A DNA stretch of 64,000 bases from Paralvinella palmiformis (lineage: Eukaryota; Annelida; Polychaeta; Terebellida; Alvinellidae), in contig JAODUP010000154.1 of the NCBI GenBank assembly GCA_025642065.1, positions 902,501-966,500 of the forward strand, written 5' to 3'. A program made the translations under genes and the position numbers. Of this stretch, positions 1 to 13,258 are shown piece after piece. The stretch's first letter is position 1. Each line of letters opens with the position of its first letter. Under the pieces are notes generated by a model. That model made no database searches. It was given only the letters and a program-made list of their open reading frames with translations, and had not been told where the DNA came from.

Positions 1-3000
1 AAACTTGCTGACTAATAAATTATATAGGAACATAATATCTAATTACAAGGTAGTTACTTCTACATCCAGCTTATTTATATAAATTATCACATTTAGATAA
101 ACAAACGTATCATATATGTTTTTATAATTTCAGATATATGCACACCAAAGATGTGTATACTGGGGCGTGTTTGACCAAGCTTGGATGGCTGAGAGCATTC
201 TGTTTGTTGTACAATCATCATCAATATAATATATCTTAACAGCACTGACAGCTCTGTGAGCTTCTGTAAGCTACACTACCATTCTAAGCTTTATATATAA
301 ACATAGTACTCTAAGTCACCTACTTCAACCCTGAACAGTACAAAGGATTTCCAAACAGAAGGCTATCACTTACTACAATGTTTACACAACATTGAAGACT
401 CTGCCACACAGTCAACAATATAGTACAATAAGGTAGTTACAAATGTTTTATACAAATTAGTTACAAACTGTCAAATACAACAAGAGACAATAATCAGAGA
501 ATGGGTTTTACATTTGTATTTCACATTTAAATTATTCTCCAAATGCCTTTATAGTATACACTGAACAAGTGAAAGACAAAGCTTTTGAAATACCTAAAAA
601 TAGCACCATTTGTCAGTTTTTGTAAAACAGAAGATGGATCAATATTACTCATAAGGGATATTATTACGTCATAATCAGCCAAATATAAATGCATGTTAAG
701 TCAACTGTTGTATTCCAACATGTCATAAATGCTTTATGAAATGATATATTTCAAATAGTTTAAAATGTTTCAAAATAATCTCAGGATGTTTTTCATTTTC
801 ACAATTTCAAAGCATTTATTTCATATACCATCTGAATTTGGCCACATCAGAACAGTGCTAAGTTAAGTAATTGTTAAGCACGCATATTTACAACCGTGTT
901 TGGCAACAATGGTGCTAAACAGCTAGAAAACCAAGTTAGAAACTTGGCTCTCACACACACAACAGAACAACCTATACAATCCAATCTACACTGACATAAC
1001 ACCAACTAGCGCTAACTGTGTTGTACTTGTGTACTCGCAGGCCAGTTCCTAGAAGCGACTGTATATATTACAGGGCACTGATAGCCAATTGTTAAGTTGT
1101 TAGTTATCTGGAGAATGCCATTAAGTACACTTATTCTATATAGCACTGGGTGGTAGTGAGTGACCTTTTTCGTAACATACCAATATTTCTCGCCAAAAGT
1201 CATAGCACTTTAATGGCTGCATACAGTACTGCTGTAGGAGTTAAACAAGATAATCATTTTTTGTACAGATAAATAAAGCCTGATCACCATTCAACTGGTT
1301 GATTTCACTGACTTCAACCCCTCAAACATCAACATCCATAATGTTGATTGGGAAAAAAGCCCATGTCCATGCAGTATTCATTAATCAAGATAACATTACA
1401 TTTCATAGACGGTAATGACAAGATATTGTAAACAAGCCAATCTCCAGCCAGTTTGCTTCAATCTACGTATCTGTCCAGCACGAAACTTAATATAAATCCT
1501 GGAACTGGATCTACGCAGCGACCCAACAGCGTCTTGGAACTGATCCAGAACTAATATCTAACCAACGCCTAAAGCTATCCACTCACCATAGCACCAGTCC
1601 TATCTGATATCCAGGTGTGCATTGGGGATAGACATACTCTACCAAAGCACCAACGGCTTTATGGCTCATGAACAGAACATAGGATAAGGTGGCTCTAAAC
1701 GCTAGATGAGTATTCTGACAGATGACAGGTGTCTTGATAGTAATATCATCATCAACATTATCATTACCAGTAATGATTAATATTAATACCTGATTTATTC
1801 TGCTTCAAATATCACAATACACAGACACCATTTTATTCTCATATTTAATAATATAAAAAAATGAACAGTAATGTACGGTCCTAATAAACTGGTATATGCT
1901 GGAGATTATTGAGCCGGTGGCAAAATCTCTAGAAGAGATTCACCTATACAATGAAATGTTATATGAACCTTGAGTTCCACAGTTTGTGATGAGAACAGAG
2001 TTTTGCTGCAAGGAACTGAAGCACACATCCTGTCGTTGTGAAGTGATGTAGCCGTTTATCTTCACAGTCTAGTAAAACATTAAGTAAACTTCAGTGGCAA
2101 GGATTCAATCCTTTCATGTTTTGACTGATGTTTACTGTGTGGGAAACAGAAATAGGCACTAATTACTGACAAATTGGGCCACTTCAGAGCACACATAGGC
2201 CGTAACACCACCAGAGAGGTTAAACAAATAACATACCATGGAGACAGTAATAAATAAAGAGCAGGGGTCTAGCCATTAACTTAAACCCAGTAATTACGAT
2301 TAAGTAACATAATAACAACACTCAGAGGGCAGGTTTCTGTCTTGGAAGAAACTAAAGACACAAACCAGATGTTATCTACCAGGAAAACAGGTACACAACA
2401 AATATTTCGCCCAACATATGATCATTTTACTACCTGGCTATCATTACCAGTAAGCTAGCAATTAGAATTTTTAAACACAACACCATATATTGTTTAAATG
2501 AACTAAATTATAAATGTGGTACCAAAATAATACACCAGATGACCTACTGTATAACTAATTTATACAGGAAATGGTACCCAAGCCATAACTATGGTGTTCT
2601 TTTTAAGCAGGATTTTATCTCAAATAATAATAATTATCTTATATGGCAGTTGTGCAGCTTTCCACACTACAAAAGGCTTATATTTAAGGGGAATTGATTT
2701 GTTTAAAGCAATTCTTTAGTGCCCAATACCTTTTACAAGTGATTCTAATAACAACTACTTTTACTGATGTTATTCACTCTATTGCTTATATCTTGCAAGT
2801 TATACATAAAATATGTGTCTTTGCAGGTAGAAACATCACAATGAGTTTATGTTTACATGGATCATTTTGAAATAACCAGCACATGGCTAATTAATTATAC
2901 AACAGAATATGCATGGATGATCAGTTTGGGCAAGCAGAGAATGGTGACATTATACACATAAACCAAGCAAATTATACAACAAGAACATCAGTACACAACT

Positions 3001-6000
3001 CTGTCCATGGAACTTACAGAGTGAAAAACGATATAACTGGAAATTCACAAGGATGCCTTAAATGGCACACTACTGGTGTTCAGGATCTGAATGTCTGTGT
3101 ACACACAATTAAATTATCCATACCGTTAGCATTTAATAAAAGTTCTAATAAACTTAATATATAAAATGCCTGGAATTAATGTTATCTACAGTTTTAATAT
3201 GGAATTATATATTTTGGAGTAGGCTGAAATATTTCAAAGAAATACAGCTGTTTATAATAAAATGCATTAAGTTAACACATTTACAAATCCATTCTGTTGA
3301 CTGAAAAAAAGTTTTACTGATGATCAGTCTTAACAACAAATTAGATGAGCTTAAAAGCTAAATAAGAGTGTTGCAGTCCAATTTACCAGCACCAAGAGTA
3401 ACTGAAGGTGTACAACTACAAGCCATCAGCCAATCCAAGATAACAAAATGACATCTTTAATTGATCCAAGGTCAAATTCAGGATATAAACAGAGCAATAT
3501 GGAGCACCGGTTCACTGCATTGGTACCATCAAGTGGTTGAAAGAAAGAAGGAATGCAAGAGATTGATTGACACCAACTGATGGACTGATAGGCATCAACT
3601 GATGGATTGATAATCCCATGTTCCACACTGATCTGCCATGAGTGAAGTGGCAGTTGTAGTCTTGGAGGTCATTAACACACACAAACACACACATACTTCT
3701 AAGGACTTCATTTAACAGGGGTTTAAATTTTGTCGGGCTGGTGGAAGTTGGTTGTGTTTATCAGAACCATATATAATTCCACTCCCTGTTTCCTGATATA
3801 ATATAAAAAAGTACAACTTCTAGTACAAAAAGTAATAGACCCTATGACTTGATAAGCTCATAACTTCTAGTATGTTCATAAGACCTACATTTTGACACCT
3901 TCCATGGGAACGGCCCATATAAATGGGATAATGCAAATAATATCTAAATTAAATCTTCAAATTTATACACATATGCCAAATACTAGCACTGTACCATATA
4001 ATTTTGTGTCCAAATTGATAATATACTTTAAAACAAAACCACCATCACTAAAGATGAACATGTCAACACTAATAGTACCAAAACTGAATACAAATTAACC
4101 GGATTGGTCACTACCAGTGTATTAATCACAATAAACAGTTTGCTGCAACAACTAAGTTGACTAGCTCACCTGAGTACAATTGGAGTTTGAATGCAGACTC
4201 TTAACCATGATACTACACTCAGATGGATTTAGCTGTGTCATGATTATGGTGTAAACACTATCTATACAAAGTCTTTACATTTTGATACAATAAACTATTC
4301 TATCAATTAGCCACAAACAGGTGGGTTTTTTTTAAACACTAGAACTGTTATATCAAGGTATGTGTATAAAATTAAAATAAAAGATGTTCTTCTATTATAA
4401 ATTTATATAGTGTCTGACTACTGTTTTCTAAATAATCTTGTTATATATAGTACAGTAAGAGAGAAATCTGAAAAATTAAGTAATTAAAATTGGTACTGTA
4501 TTGCTGAAACTGTCATGTGATGTACATAATTGTCATTATTTTTACTGGTGATATCATCTCTGGGATGTCCGGAGGTAAAGCAATATTAGCCAGTTGCAAA
4601 AATTACTTGATGTGCAGCAATACATCATACTGTTACTAAAATGTTTCTAATACACATTATAGTTGTAGTTATTGGCTGAGGTTCTCTGTTAATGCATCTT
4701 AAGGTAAAACAGCAGCATTGATTAATCTGGATTTAGACACATGTTACCCAAGTTATAAGATATTATAGTTGATGTTATATTATTTCTGGCCTGAAAACTG
4801 ACCATTAACTCAGGACCTGCATTTATCTCCAATCAAAACAAACACTATTGTCAAACTAGCTAATAGCATGCTGGCTAGTTTTGTGAGTGATTATGTGACA
4901 CAGCTTTGGTGAATGACACATTGACTGCCCATAAGAGCTGGTGGCTGGAAAGCTTGGTCCATGGTGAGAAAACTCAAAACTGGAATTTGAATTGATCAAT
5001 AGTTGTGTGATGTAACAAAATCAAGAACAATGAACACTTATTATATAATGTTTAAACACGATATGCTGGACTTGGTCCCATGTCTGATCATAAGTGATGG
5101 AGAGAATTATGCCCACCAAAAATTAAAATAAATAGGACTGCAGACATGTTCCAGTTTCCAAGGATAGGTTCTAATCCATATTGACAGATGACACAGATTA
5201 ACAAAATGATTCCTAGTTTTGGCTAGAAGAAGACTACAACTGAGTGCTATCAAATTCCTGAAGATGTTATGCTATGAGGATTTTCAAAACTGTCTATGAT
5301 TCCTTCATCCAGCTAAATTTTCTTGGTCCTTTTACAACCAGACCCTTCTAATGGACACTGATAATGTGCGATATATAAATATATACGGTCTGGTACACTC
5401 AATCAATTATCATGATGAATCCTCCACTTTATAAAGCTGTGACTTCCCCTCTCTGCTAAAGAATTATTTCATTAGCCCACCTGTCTGTAAGTTGGGATCA
5501 AGATTTCTTTGGATGAGAGCTGAGCAGTTTCACCACAGTTTAGATTTACCAACTTAGCCCAACCCAAGATGAGATAACGACAACTGATAAATATGAAATT
5601 AAAATGCCTTTCCTGCTCCTACAAAAATTATACTTCCCCAATACAACTCCAGAGTGAATATGATGCAAGAAACAAGTAAAGACTGACATCTTCATGCCTT
5701 TGGATTTCACTGTGACGATCAATTCTGGTACCATGTCAGTAAAACCACGGAACCGAAATTTCATTTCCCATGATTACTACACTATGAGTACAAGATATAG
5801 TAAAGAAAATTGGGTTTTAATTATGTTTCTGATCTCACACTACTTGAGAGTGTATTTGCCAAAGTGAAGTAAAATGAAGCGTTAACATTTAATTATGAAA
5901 AATAAAAATGTGTATTTGGTCTACCATGATTGATACAATTAACTATGCCACAAATACAACTGGAGTAGAAGTCTAAAATATCTTTACATGAATGGTATTA

Positions 6001-6600
6001 ATAAATAAAATCATAAAAATGGGTTCTCATGACTTATTCTCACAGAAGCCTTAGTCTTAGAAGGTAAAAACAGTTTCCGATCATGTATTCCCATGATCAC
6101 AATTCTGCATGCACAGAACCAAAGGTCTGTATTTAACTAGCACCATTTATAATATAATTAGATCTATATCTAATATAGCCTTTGGCTTGCCTTAGACATC
6201 GACTCTAGTACTAGGGAAGTAGCCAGCAGGGCCTAGTCGAGTAGTACTTACTCTAGTCTTAGCAGACTACAACTAGATCTACACCTCTAACTAACTAACT
6301 AGACTAGTCTAGCTCTAACAGTAGAAATAAACCAAGTACCACATAATGTGAAAACATATTATCGAGAAAGGCAAGGAAATACATTCTTTGACAGTCGCTC
6401 ACATCTGGCAGGCGTGAGTCTTTTTTTCTAAGAACTGACCCAAAAAAACAAAACAATCTCAATCTGAAAACAGCAACACCCCTCTCAAGTTTGACGCCAA
6501 CTTTATAATTAGTTCATTTTAGCTTAGGCACTGACCTCAGCTATTAATATGAATTAAAACTGTCGACAATGTATTAATAAATAACATAAACTCAGTACTA
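1..6600. other. AT-rich region with no recognised gene
   Basis: No open reading frame here has recognisable protein similarity, convincing splice context or codon bias. The longest frames (60-83 codons) contain no motif I know. The sequence is AT-rich with no large repeat. It could be intron or 3' UTR of a minus-strand gene whose possible first exon lies near 6.6-6.7 kb, but no coding exon was found to support that. Confidence 0.5.
6150..6320. repeat. CTAG-rich low-complexity island
   Basis: This stretch is unusually dense in CTAG, AGATCT and ACTAGT-like words (for example agactagtctagctc) with no fixed period. Similar islands occur at 38.56-38.96 kb and 44.47-44.55 kb. Here and at 44.5 kb the island lies on the intron side of a candidate minus-strand first exon. 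Confidence 0.5.
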
Positions 6601-6608
6601 TTACTTAC

Positions 6609-6710
6609 ATGGTTAGTTTTCGTCTTTATCCAAAGGATTTAAGGCACTAAAATCACAACTTCAAACTAACATCGCCATATTGTAACTTGACCCAATAAAT
6701 ATAGCATCCG
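6609..6710 (-). promoter_or_regulatory. Candidate first exon and promoter of a leftward transcript
   Basis: On the minus strand a strong donor (AT|GTAAGTAAT) lies at 6608. It is preceded by about 100 bp that is richer in CpG than its surroundings and includes a short ATG frame that stops after a few codons. This resembles a noncoding first exon of a gene running off the left edge. There is no coding evidence, so the call rests only on donor strength and composition. Confidence 0.22.
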
Positions 6711-6959
6711 GGTATTCGGCTACATCCGGGGTGTGGCAAAACGCGTGCTGCCACCTCGTGAAATGTTTATGATATCATACTGTACCAATAGGTGGCAGCA
6801 ACACTAAATGAAAATAGCTCCAGTTGGAGAGAATAATCAGATATCTCTGGTATGATCAAAGCTCTCTGGTAAATCGAATTTTAAAGGGGGTTGTCTAAAG
6901 ACCACACGCACAGCACACGGACACCCTTACGGACATTAATAAATGATTTTTTATTGCAT

Positions 6960-7322
6960 GTTTGTTTTGTTGTTCGGGGAGAATCCCCAGGCTGTCGCTT
7001 AATTAGCACAGCCTCTATGTTGGAGTGGTTGAGAAACCTCCTCCCCCACCACTCACAGGGGAGCAGTACGGAAAGATGGAGCCGAAATACCCTGAGGGTG
7101 GTCACTGCCAGAGTGTTTTACGTCCTCAGGGGTTTTTAACGTCCCCCTTTATTTTTAAATAATTCAGTGGAGACGGCAGCGCCATTTAACGTGGTCAGCC
7201 ACCCACGATGTAGTGAGCCGAGAAATTAATCCCTGGAAAAGTTTCGACCTCTTACGGGGTTCGAACCTGCGACCGTTGGCACCAAATGCCGGGTGCTTAA
7301 CCGCTAGGCCACCGGAGCTCAC
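6960..7322 (-). mobile_element. tRNA-derived SINE (family B), full length with perfect TSDs
   Basis: Read on the minus strand, the head has a tRNA-like promoter: A box around TGGCCTAGCGGTTAAG and B box GGTTCGAACCCC. A body of about 290 bp follows. The 12-bp word tttttattgcat occurs at 6948-6959 and again at 7323-7334, immediately flanking the element, which is the target-site duplication left by retroposition. Partial copies lie at 8260, 18.0, 26.6 and 39.96 kb. The perfect duplications suggest a fairly recent insertion. Confidence 0.88.
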
Positions 7323-7407
7323 TTTTTATTGCATTTATTTTCTGGACCTTATATAGCTACTGTCTGCTAAAATTTATCAACAAATGCACTTGCTTTATTA
7401 TCAAAAC

Positions 7408-8956
7408 TTTCTTTCAGGTTTTGGTATCGCACGGACAGTCACGAATCAGGCAGTTAATGTTATACGAACCTATGATCTGTCCGTGCGGAGGTTTTGCCAC
7501 TGAGATATGCAGAGCAGTATTGTGGGCTCGCCAAAAAAAACTACGTTTTATCGAAGTAACGTGAATATATTCGAACATACATGTACTCACGTACGCACAC
7601 ACCTTCTCACATTATTGCATTAACAGAGGGTGTAACTGGAGTGAAGCCTAGCTCTCTTGTATCCCCTATATACGCTCCTATTTACGCTAGTTTATTTAAT
7701 GATTGTCTGTGCATTGGCTTTTTTGTTGTTGTAAAATTTCCCTTCGTTTGATATAACTAAAGTTCCATCGGACGTGGCGGTTGTTTTTAAAAGCTTTCGT
7801 GGTTTGCTGCATAAAAATTTGCTGAAATAATCTTTTTTTTTGGCTTCTGAAAATGTGTGCCATTGTGGATATGGACGGTAAATCGGCGATAATCATAAAC
7901 CCAAATTTTTTGAACGACACGCAACGCGTATATAACCTATACCTTAATACTAGAAAGTTCCTTAAAAGTAGAATTAAACATGCTATATGTGGTACCTCTT
8001 GAGGCATAATTCGCACTCAAACACGTGTCATTTTCTGACAACCGCCATAGGACCATTTCTCTGCGCGCTTCACAACACCCCTCGTGAAATGTAGATTTGT
8101 TAATATTATCATTTTTCCAAGCAGAAAATAGACAATGGGACTAAGCATCCGACAGAAACAAATACTGCATGTATATAATTTGGCGCGAATTATCCTTTTC
8201 AATGTTTGTCAAACGTCTGTCAAACACGGAAAGGTTTTGTGATTTGGCACTTTTAACTTGTTGACGTTTGGGGTAGAGACCCCTGGCTGTCGCCTATTGG
8301 GCACAGCCACCTGGCGTTGAATGTGATTTGGCATGGGGAAACGAGAGTTTATATACACAAAGTGACTAAGTCTGATTGGAATTATTGGAAACTGTCATTT
8401 CTTTGTTGCTTAATTTACTGCCTACATTAAAGATTCATTGTCTCTACTCCTGTCCTTATTGTTTTTGGAGTAGATGTTTGGATCAGCTTTTAGATTATAA
8501 ATATAATTATGAAGATTGAAGCACACTGGTCTCTACCCCAAACTTCAACAAGACAAGAAACACACTGCCATGGCTATCAAATGGTATCAAATGGTATCAA
8601 ATGCTATTTGTTCAAACGTCTGTGCGGTGGATATGCACATATATAGCGCCTAACATTCATGTCTGTCCGCGGTATGAAACAGTGGTGACAAATGGGGTAT
8701 TTGTATGTGGCATGCTTAAATATACACTACAGTTTTTATTTGTTCATATATCCCCGGCGGGAAGTACAACATCATAAAATACACTTTACGCATATACATA
8801 CAGTTAGAATAACGTTATATAATCATGTACACAAACATCTTGAATAAATAAATATGTCAATCGTTCGTATGGTATGAAACGCAGTGGTGCCATCTAGTGA
8901 ATGGAACAGTACTACCTTTTCACGCCTGTCCGTGCGGTACCAAAATCTGAAAGAAA
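7408..8956. mobile_element. DNA transposon-like element with 31-bp terminal inverted repeats
   Basis: Positions 7408-7438 and 8926-8956 are inverted copies of one 31-bp sequence with two mismatches, containing the word ctgtccgtgcgg. Shorter inverted and direct copies of that word lie inside near 7478, 8615 and 8661, like the subterminal repeats of large cut-and-paste elements. The interior (about 1.5 kb) has no recognisable transposase; the best frame is a 106-codon minus-strand frame of unknown type. A SINE fragment is nested at 8260. Probably a non-autonomous or decayed element of unknown superfamily. Confidence 0.6.
8260..8318 (-). mobile_element. SINE family B tail fragment
   Basis: About 60 bp match the 3' tail of the 6960-7322 SINE in the same orientation, including the shared words ggctgtcgc and gcacagcc. 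It has no tRNA head and sits inside the inverted-repeat element. Confidence 0.6.
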
Positions 8957-9008
8957 AATAACAATATTTGGCAATAATTCATGGGAATTTATGTATAAAT
9001 TTTATCAC

Positions 9009-9011
<3 letters not shown>

Positions 9012-9048
<37 letters not shown>
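9012..9048. repeat. (TA)n microsatellite
   Basis: An uninterrupted TA dinucleotide run of about 37 bp. Confidence 0.95.
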
Positions 9049-9050
<2 letters not shown>

Positions 9051-9251
9051 ACACACAAATACACCCTAAAATGACCATACTAATGCTATCTGTGTGGTGT
9101 CTAGCTGTGCTATCCTTGCGGTCTTTAAAGCGATTCTTTGTAGACCAATATCTATTTCTGGCAAGTCTAATAGAAATCACCTGTATTGCTAAGATTAGTA
9201 ACTCTATAAGGTATACATTTATTTTTCTGCATTTGGCAATATATCTGCATC

Positions 9252-9450
9252 GTAGATCATGAGAATCAACTACATCGTATCCAGACTAAATTGGGTATAG
9301 GAGTAACAGCTCTGACACGGCTCAGATCCTATTTAGCAGATCGCACCCAGAAAGTGATGCTCAATGAAATACTCCCAACTCCGGTCTATCTTCCCTTTGG
9401 CGTACCACAAGGGTTCGTACTGGGCTCTCTTCTTTTTCGCAAAATACCCC
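9252..9450 (+). pseudogene. LINE reverse transcriptase fragment (CR1/jockey type)
   Basis: The translation carries the end of RT motif A (DHE), the linker pattern L..YLADRTQ and the motif PFGVPQGFVLGSLLF, the conserved G-PQG-S/V-LGP block of non-LTR reverse transcriptases. It stops abruptly after the LLF block and joins endonuclease-like sequence of a second LINE copy. It is a short relic without flanking domains and cannot be active. Confidence 0.8.
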
Positions 9451-9479
9451 CTACCTATTTCGGATATCATCAAAAGTTA

Positions 9480-11690
9480 TAGTATTAAGTATCATTTATA
9501 CAGAAACTTGGCTGGGTACTTCCATCGATGCCCAGGTATTGTCTGAGTTGGTATCTCCTGGTTATGATATTATGCACGTGGCAAGACCAGATAAACGCGG
9601 CGGCGGTGTGGCGGTTTTGTTTAGGGTGTGATTAGTCTTAAATATAATCCAATCCACTAAGGACGGTATAAGGACGAAATTTGAACACATGGGATTGTCC
9701 GTGAAAGCTGGAAAGATCCAGATGAGATTGTGTATTATCTATCGTCAACCTCCTTATGGACAGAATCGCTCCAAAGCTACGATGTTTTTAGACGAGTGGT
9801 CAAATTATCTTGACCGCCTAACAATCATACATCAGGAGGTCATTCTGCCAAGCTGTTCATCTGATGAGCACTTGGCCAACAAGTTTAGTGATTTCTTCAT
9901 GAGGAAAATTACAACCAGTAGAGACGACATTGATAATTACAAATCTCCAATAAGCGACGCTGTCTTGATGAGCGCTGATATCAAATTTGAAGGATAGCAT
10001 CTGACGAAACTTGCGCCTGCCATTCAAGACAAGGTAGGTGATATTATCATTAAATCTGCCTCAAAATCTTGTGAACTAGACCCATTACCTACATACCTGT
10101 TGAAAGAAGTGCTGGAATACCTGCTGCCTTTTATTACTGGCTATTATAAACAAGGTTCCACTTTCTTTCAAAAATGCCAATATTAGACCACTGCTGAAGA
10201 AGCCAAATCTGGATAAAGAGGAATTGAAACATTACCGCCCGGTGTCTAATCAGCCTTTCTTGACGAAGATCCTGGAGAAGCTGGTTGCTAAGCTGTTGGA
10301 GACCCATATGAGTAGTCACAGACTGCACAATAATCTTCAGTCAGCTAACGTACCGGTCACTCTACAGAGACCGTGCTCCTGAATGTCCATCATGACATTG
10401 CTGAAGCTTTAGATAGAAAGTGTATGGCGGCATTAGTTCTGCTTGACTTATCTGCTGCTTTCGATGTCATAGATCACAAGATCCTTCAAACGCGCCTTGA
10501 GCACTCGTTTGGAGTAACCGGAAGTGCCCTCTCCTGGATCAAATATTATCTGAGTGACAGATCGCATGCAGTGTGTTGCCATAGGAATGAGGACACCAAA
10601 AGGTAAGTACCTGAATTTTGGGGTGCCACAAGGATCGGTACTTGGACCACGTAAGTACTGTTTGTATTCAAAATCAATTGGTGCGATATGTAGCCGACAT
10701 AATTTGCTCTACCACTGTTATGCAGATCATACTCAAGTTTATATGGCGATCATGCCCAAAACAACTTGGTCCGACGTTGCAAAGAAATTGGAAGCTTGCT
10801 TGGCTGATATCAGTACTTGTTGTTAAATGAGGAAAAGACAGAACTCAGTATCTTTAACCCAAAACATCAAGTTGGGATAAATGAGGAATTATGACTTCAG
10901 GTGGGTAATAATATTGTTTCTGTAGCATCGTCAGTGAAAAACTTAGAAGTATATTTTGATAGATCCCTGATCATGGAGAGGCAAGTAAATGCAATATCCA
11001 AAGCCTGTTATTACCAAATTCGTAATATTGCTCATATCAGGCGGTACATCACATTGGATTCTTGCAAAATACGGGCACACGCCCTGATAAGATCTCGGTT
11101 AGATTACTGCAACGCTTTTCTATATGGTCTTCCAAGCACACTGATGACACGGCTACAGAAAGTATAGAATTCTTCTGCCAGGTTAGTCACTCGCACTCAT
11201 AAAAGAGAACATATAACACCAGTCTGAACTCCCTGCATTGGCTTCCGGTTATATATAGGTCGCAGTACAAGATTTTGATGTACACTTTTAAGGCACTTCA
11301 AGGGACTGCCTCTCAGTACTTAGAGGAACTTGTCGTACCGTATCAGCCGACAAGGTCTCTAGGTCTGAGTCTGGAGCATTCTTAGCCGTACCAACAACAC
11401 GTGGAGTGACATACGGTAATAGAAAGGCTGCTGCAACCTTATGGAATAATCTTCCAGTAACCATCAGAAAGTGCAAGACCCTTCATACCCTCAAAAAGAA
11501 GATAAAAACTACTCTTTTTGTTTCAACTTTTCCTAGATGAATACATTATGTATTTGGCTGGAAAGAATGAAGTATTTTTAAAGATGTAAATCTGTTACAT
11601 CCATAGAATTATTTATTGTCAGGCGCCTTAGAGTAATCTTCTTACAGATTATATAGGGCGCTATATACATTTTGTATGCTATTAATATTA
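9480..11690 (+). mobile_element. 5'-truncated, decayed CR1/jockey-superfamily LINE with endonuclease and RT
   Basis: In order, the translated frames show an apurinic-like endonuclease segment (TETWL, then GGGVAVLF, then a RLCIIYR block, about 9490-9835), an EN-RT linker (9836-10160), and RT motifs: NYRP-like at 10230, LDLSAAFDVIDH at 10445, FGVPQGSVLGP at 10620, and YADHTQ at 10720. In the catalytic YADD box the second Asp has become His. A thumb region follows, with RLDYCNA (11096) and LWN (11440). Multiple frameshifts and stops break the frame. The 3' tail near 11620-11665 has paired GGCGC/GCGCT words before the end, a feature of CR1-like tails in marine invertebrates. Confidence 0.88.
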
Positions 11691-12350
11691 TTATATATCT
11701 TTTGATCTTAACAATCATTCTGCTTCATCTGATAGAAAACCAAAAAAATGAGTATTACATTCAGGCCTGGATGACTACAAATAAGTTAATGTTGAACGGC
11801 GATATAACAGAATTATTTATACTATCATCAGCCTTCTATCGTCAAGACATTCAAGTTGGAACTGCTGTTATCACTCCTGACTTGTCTGTCCACAATCCGG
11901 ATTTATTTAATTGTCACATAACTATGGGATATATATATATATATTGCTGTCGATCTTTGGTATTTGATGTACCTTCTTGGTTGTCTCAGGAACTATATGG
12001 CGAGTCTAATTTCAATTATACACCATAACTTGTTTGGCTATTGTCATTTTAAACGTGTGAATTGTTGTTCACTGATCTGGGATGTCCTAGATAATGTCCA
12101 TCGTATACAACTATGACAGATTCTAATAGATCACTGATATTTAAAAAAAGAATCATCAACAGATTATGGGTCTCCTCCGAGTATACAAACAATATATGAT
12201 GAGGTCATCTGGCCGCTCCCAGTTTGGTTGAAGGATTAAAAATGGAACAATACACTCGTATCAACACTTATTACTGGAATCATCACGTTTATCATGGCCT
12301 TATATATAAAATATATGATATAAGTATTCCCCATAAAGGGATATTTTAAT
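11691..12350. other. Region without recognised genes
   Basis: A 118-codon plus-strand frame at 11672-12028 partly overlaps the LINE tail. It is rich in Ile, Leu and Tyr, has no domain I recognise and is probably chance. Nothing else is supported. Confidence 0.4.
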
Positions 12351-12357
12351 GTATACG

Positions 12358-12442
12358 TGTGTGTGTGTGTGTGTGCGTGTGTGTGCGTGCGTGCGTGCGT
12401 GTGTGTGTGTGCGTGTGCGTGCATGTGTGTGTGTGTGTGTGT
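12358..12442. repeat. (TG)n/(GCGTGTG)n microsatellite
   Basis: A run of TG with interspersed GCGTGC variants, about 85 bp. Confidence 0.95.
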
Positions 12443-13005
12443 GGTTTATTACTTTTTAACAATGTGTCTGATATAATAGAATATTTTAAGATCGACCAAA
12501 TTTATTTGTTAAAAACCACGTTTGTGTATTAGTTCTCTCGATCAAAAGTGAAATGTCAGGAATTATTCCGAAATAACCTTCCTCGTGGATGAGAAACTTC
12601 GTGAAGTGACCGGATCTTTGTCTCATTAAGGGCAATTTTGTTTCTCAATATAAATGGCGATAATGCCATTCTTACACATTCTCGTACGTTCTAAATTAGA
12701 AGGTTAGCTTGTAATATAATTAACAAATGGTCGGCCTAATTCGGGTTATATCATGGACTTCCTTGTCATCAAATACCTTTACGTCATTTAGCTTTTTATG
12801 GGTTTTGAAATGGCCGAAAAATGTCAACTGATATGAGAAATGTTATGAATAGATAAATATGACGTGAACAAGGTGTTTAATAAGAGTGAGTTAGTGAATA
12901 AGTGAATGGGTGTGAGTGAAGGGAGTGAGATAGGGAGGGAGGAAGAGGGCATTTAGGAAGGGAATGATTCTCAACTGTCGCTGGCCACACATACGGATCA
13001 ATGGG

Positions 13006-13006
<1 letters not shown>

Positions 13007-13099
<93 letters not shown>
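13007..13099. repeat. (GT)n microsatellite
   Basis: An uninterrupted GT run of about 93 bp, among the longest in the window. It produces a spurious poly-Thr-His frame on the other strand. Confidence 0.97.
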
Positions 13100-13101
<2 letters not shown>

Positions 13102-13202
13102 CATGTTACATATAATAAAGACTCTAGCTAGTTTTAAATTTCAAACCAGAATCTAGAAACTGTTAACTTTTGTAGCCTTTGTCTAGAACATCTCCATTGT
13201 AC

Positions 13203-13258
13203 GTGTGCGTGTGTGCGTGCGTGCGTGTGTGCGTGCGTGCGTGCGTGCGCGCGCGCGT
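13203..13258. repeat. (GTGC/GCGT)n microsatellite
   Basis: A GCGTGCGT-type repeat ending in (CG)n, about 55 bp. Confidence 0.93.

Noticed and set aside
1587..1680. Minus-strand open segment (SHKAVGALVEYVYPQC) ending at a strong donor (ATG|GTGAGTGG)
   Set aside because: It looks exon-like, but there is no acceptor, no domain and no phase partner, so it cannot be supported as an exon.
5546..5764. 72-codon minus-strand frame
   Set aside because: No domain, no splice context and composition like the surrounding noncoding sequence.
7205..7320. Possible functional tRNA gene on the minus strand
   Set aside because: It is the head of a SINE with 12-bp target duplications, and the acceptor stem does not pair.
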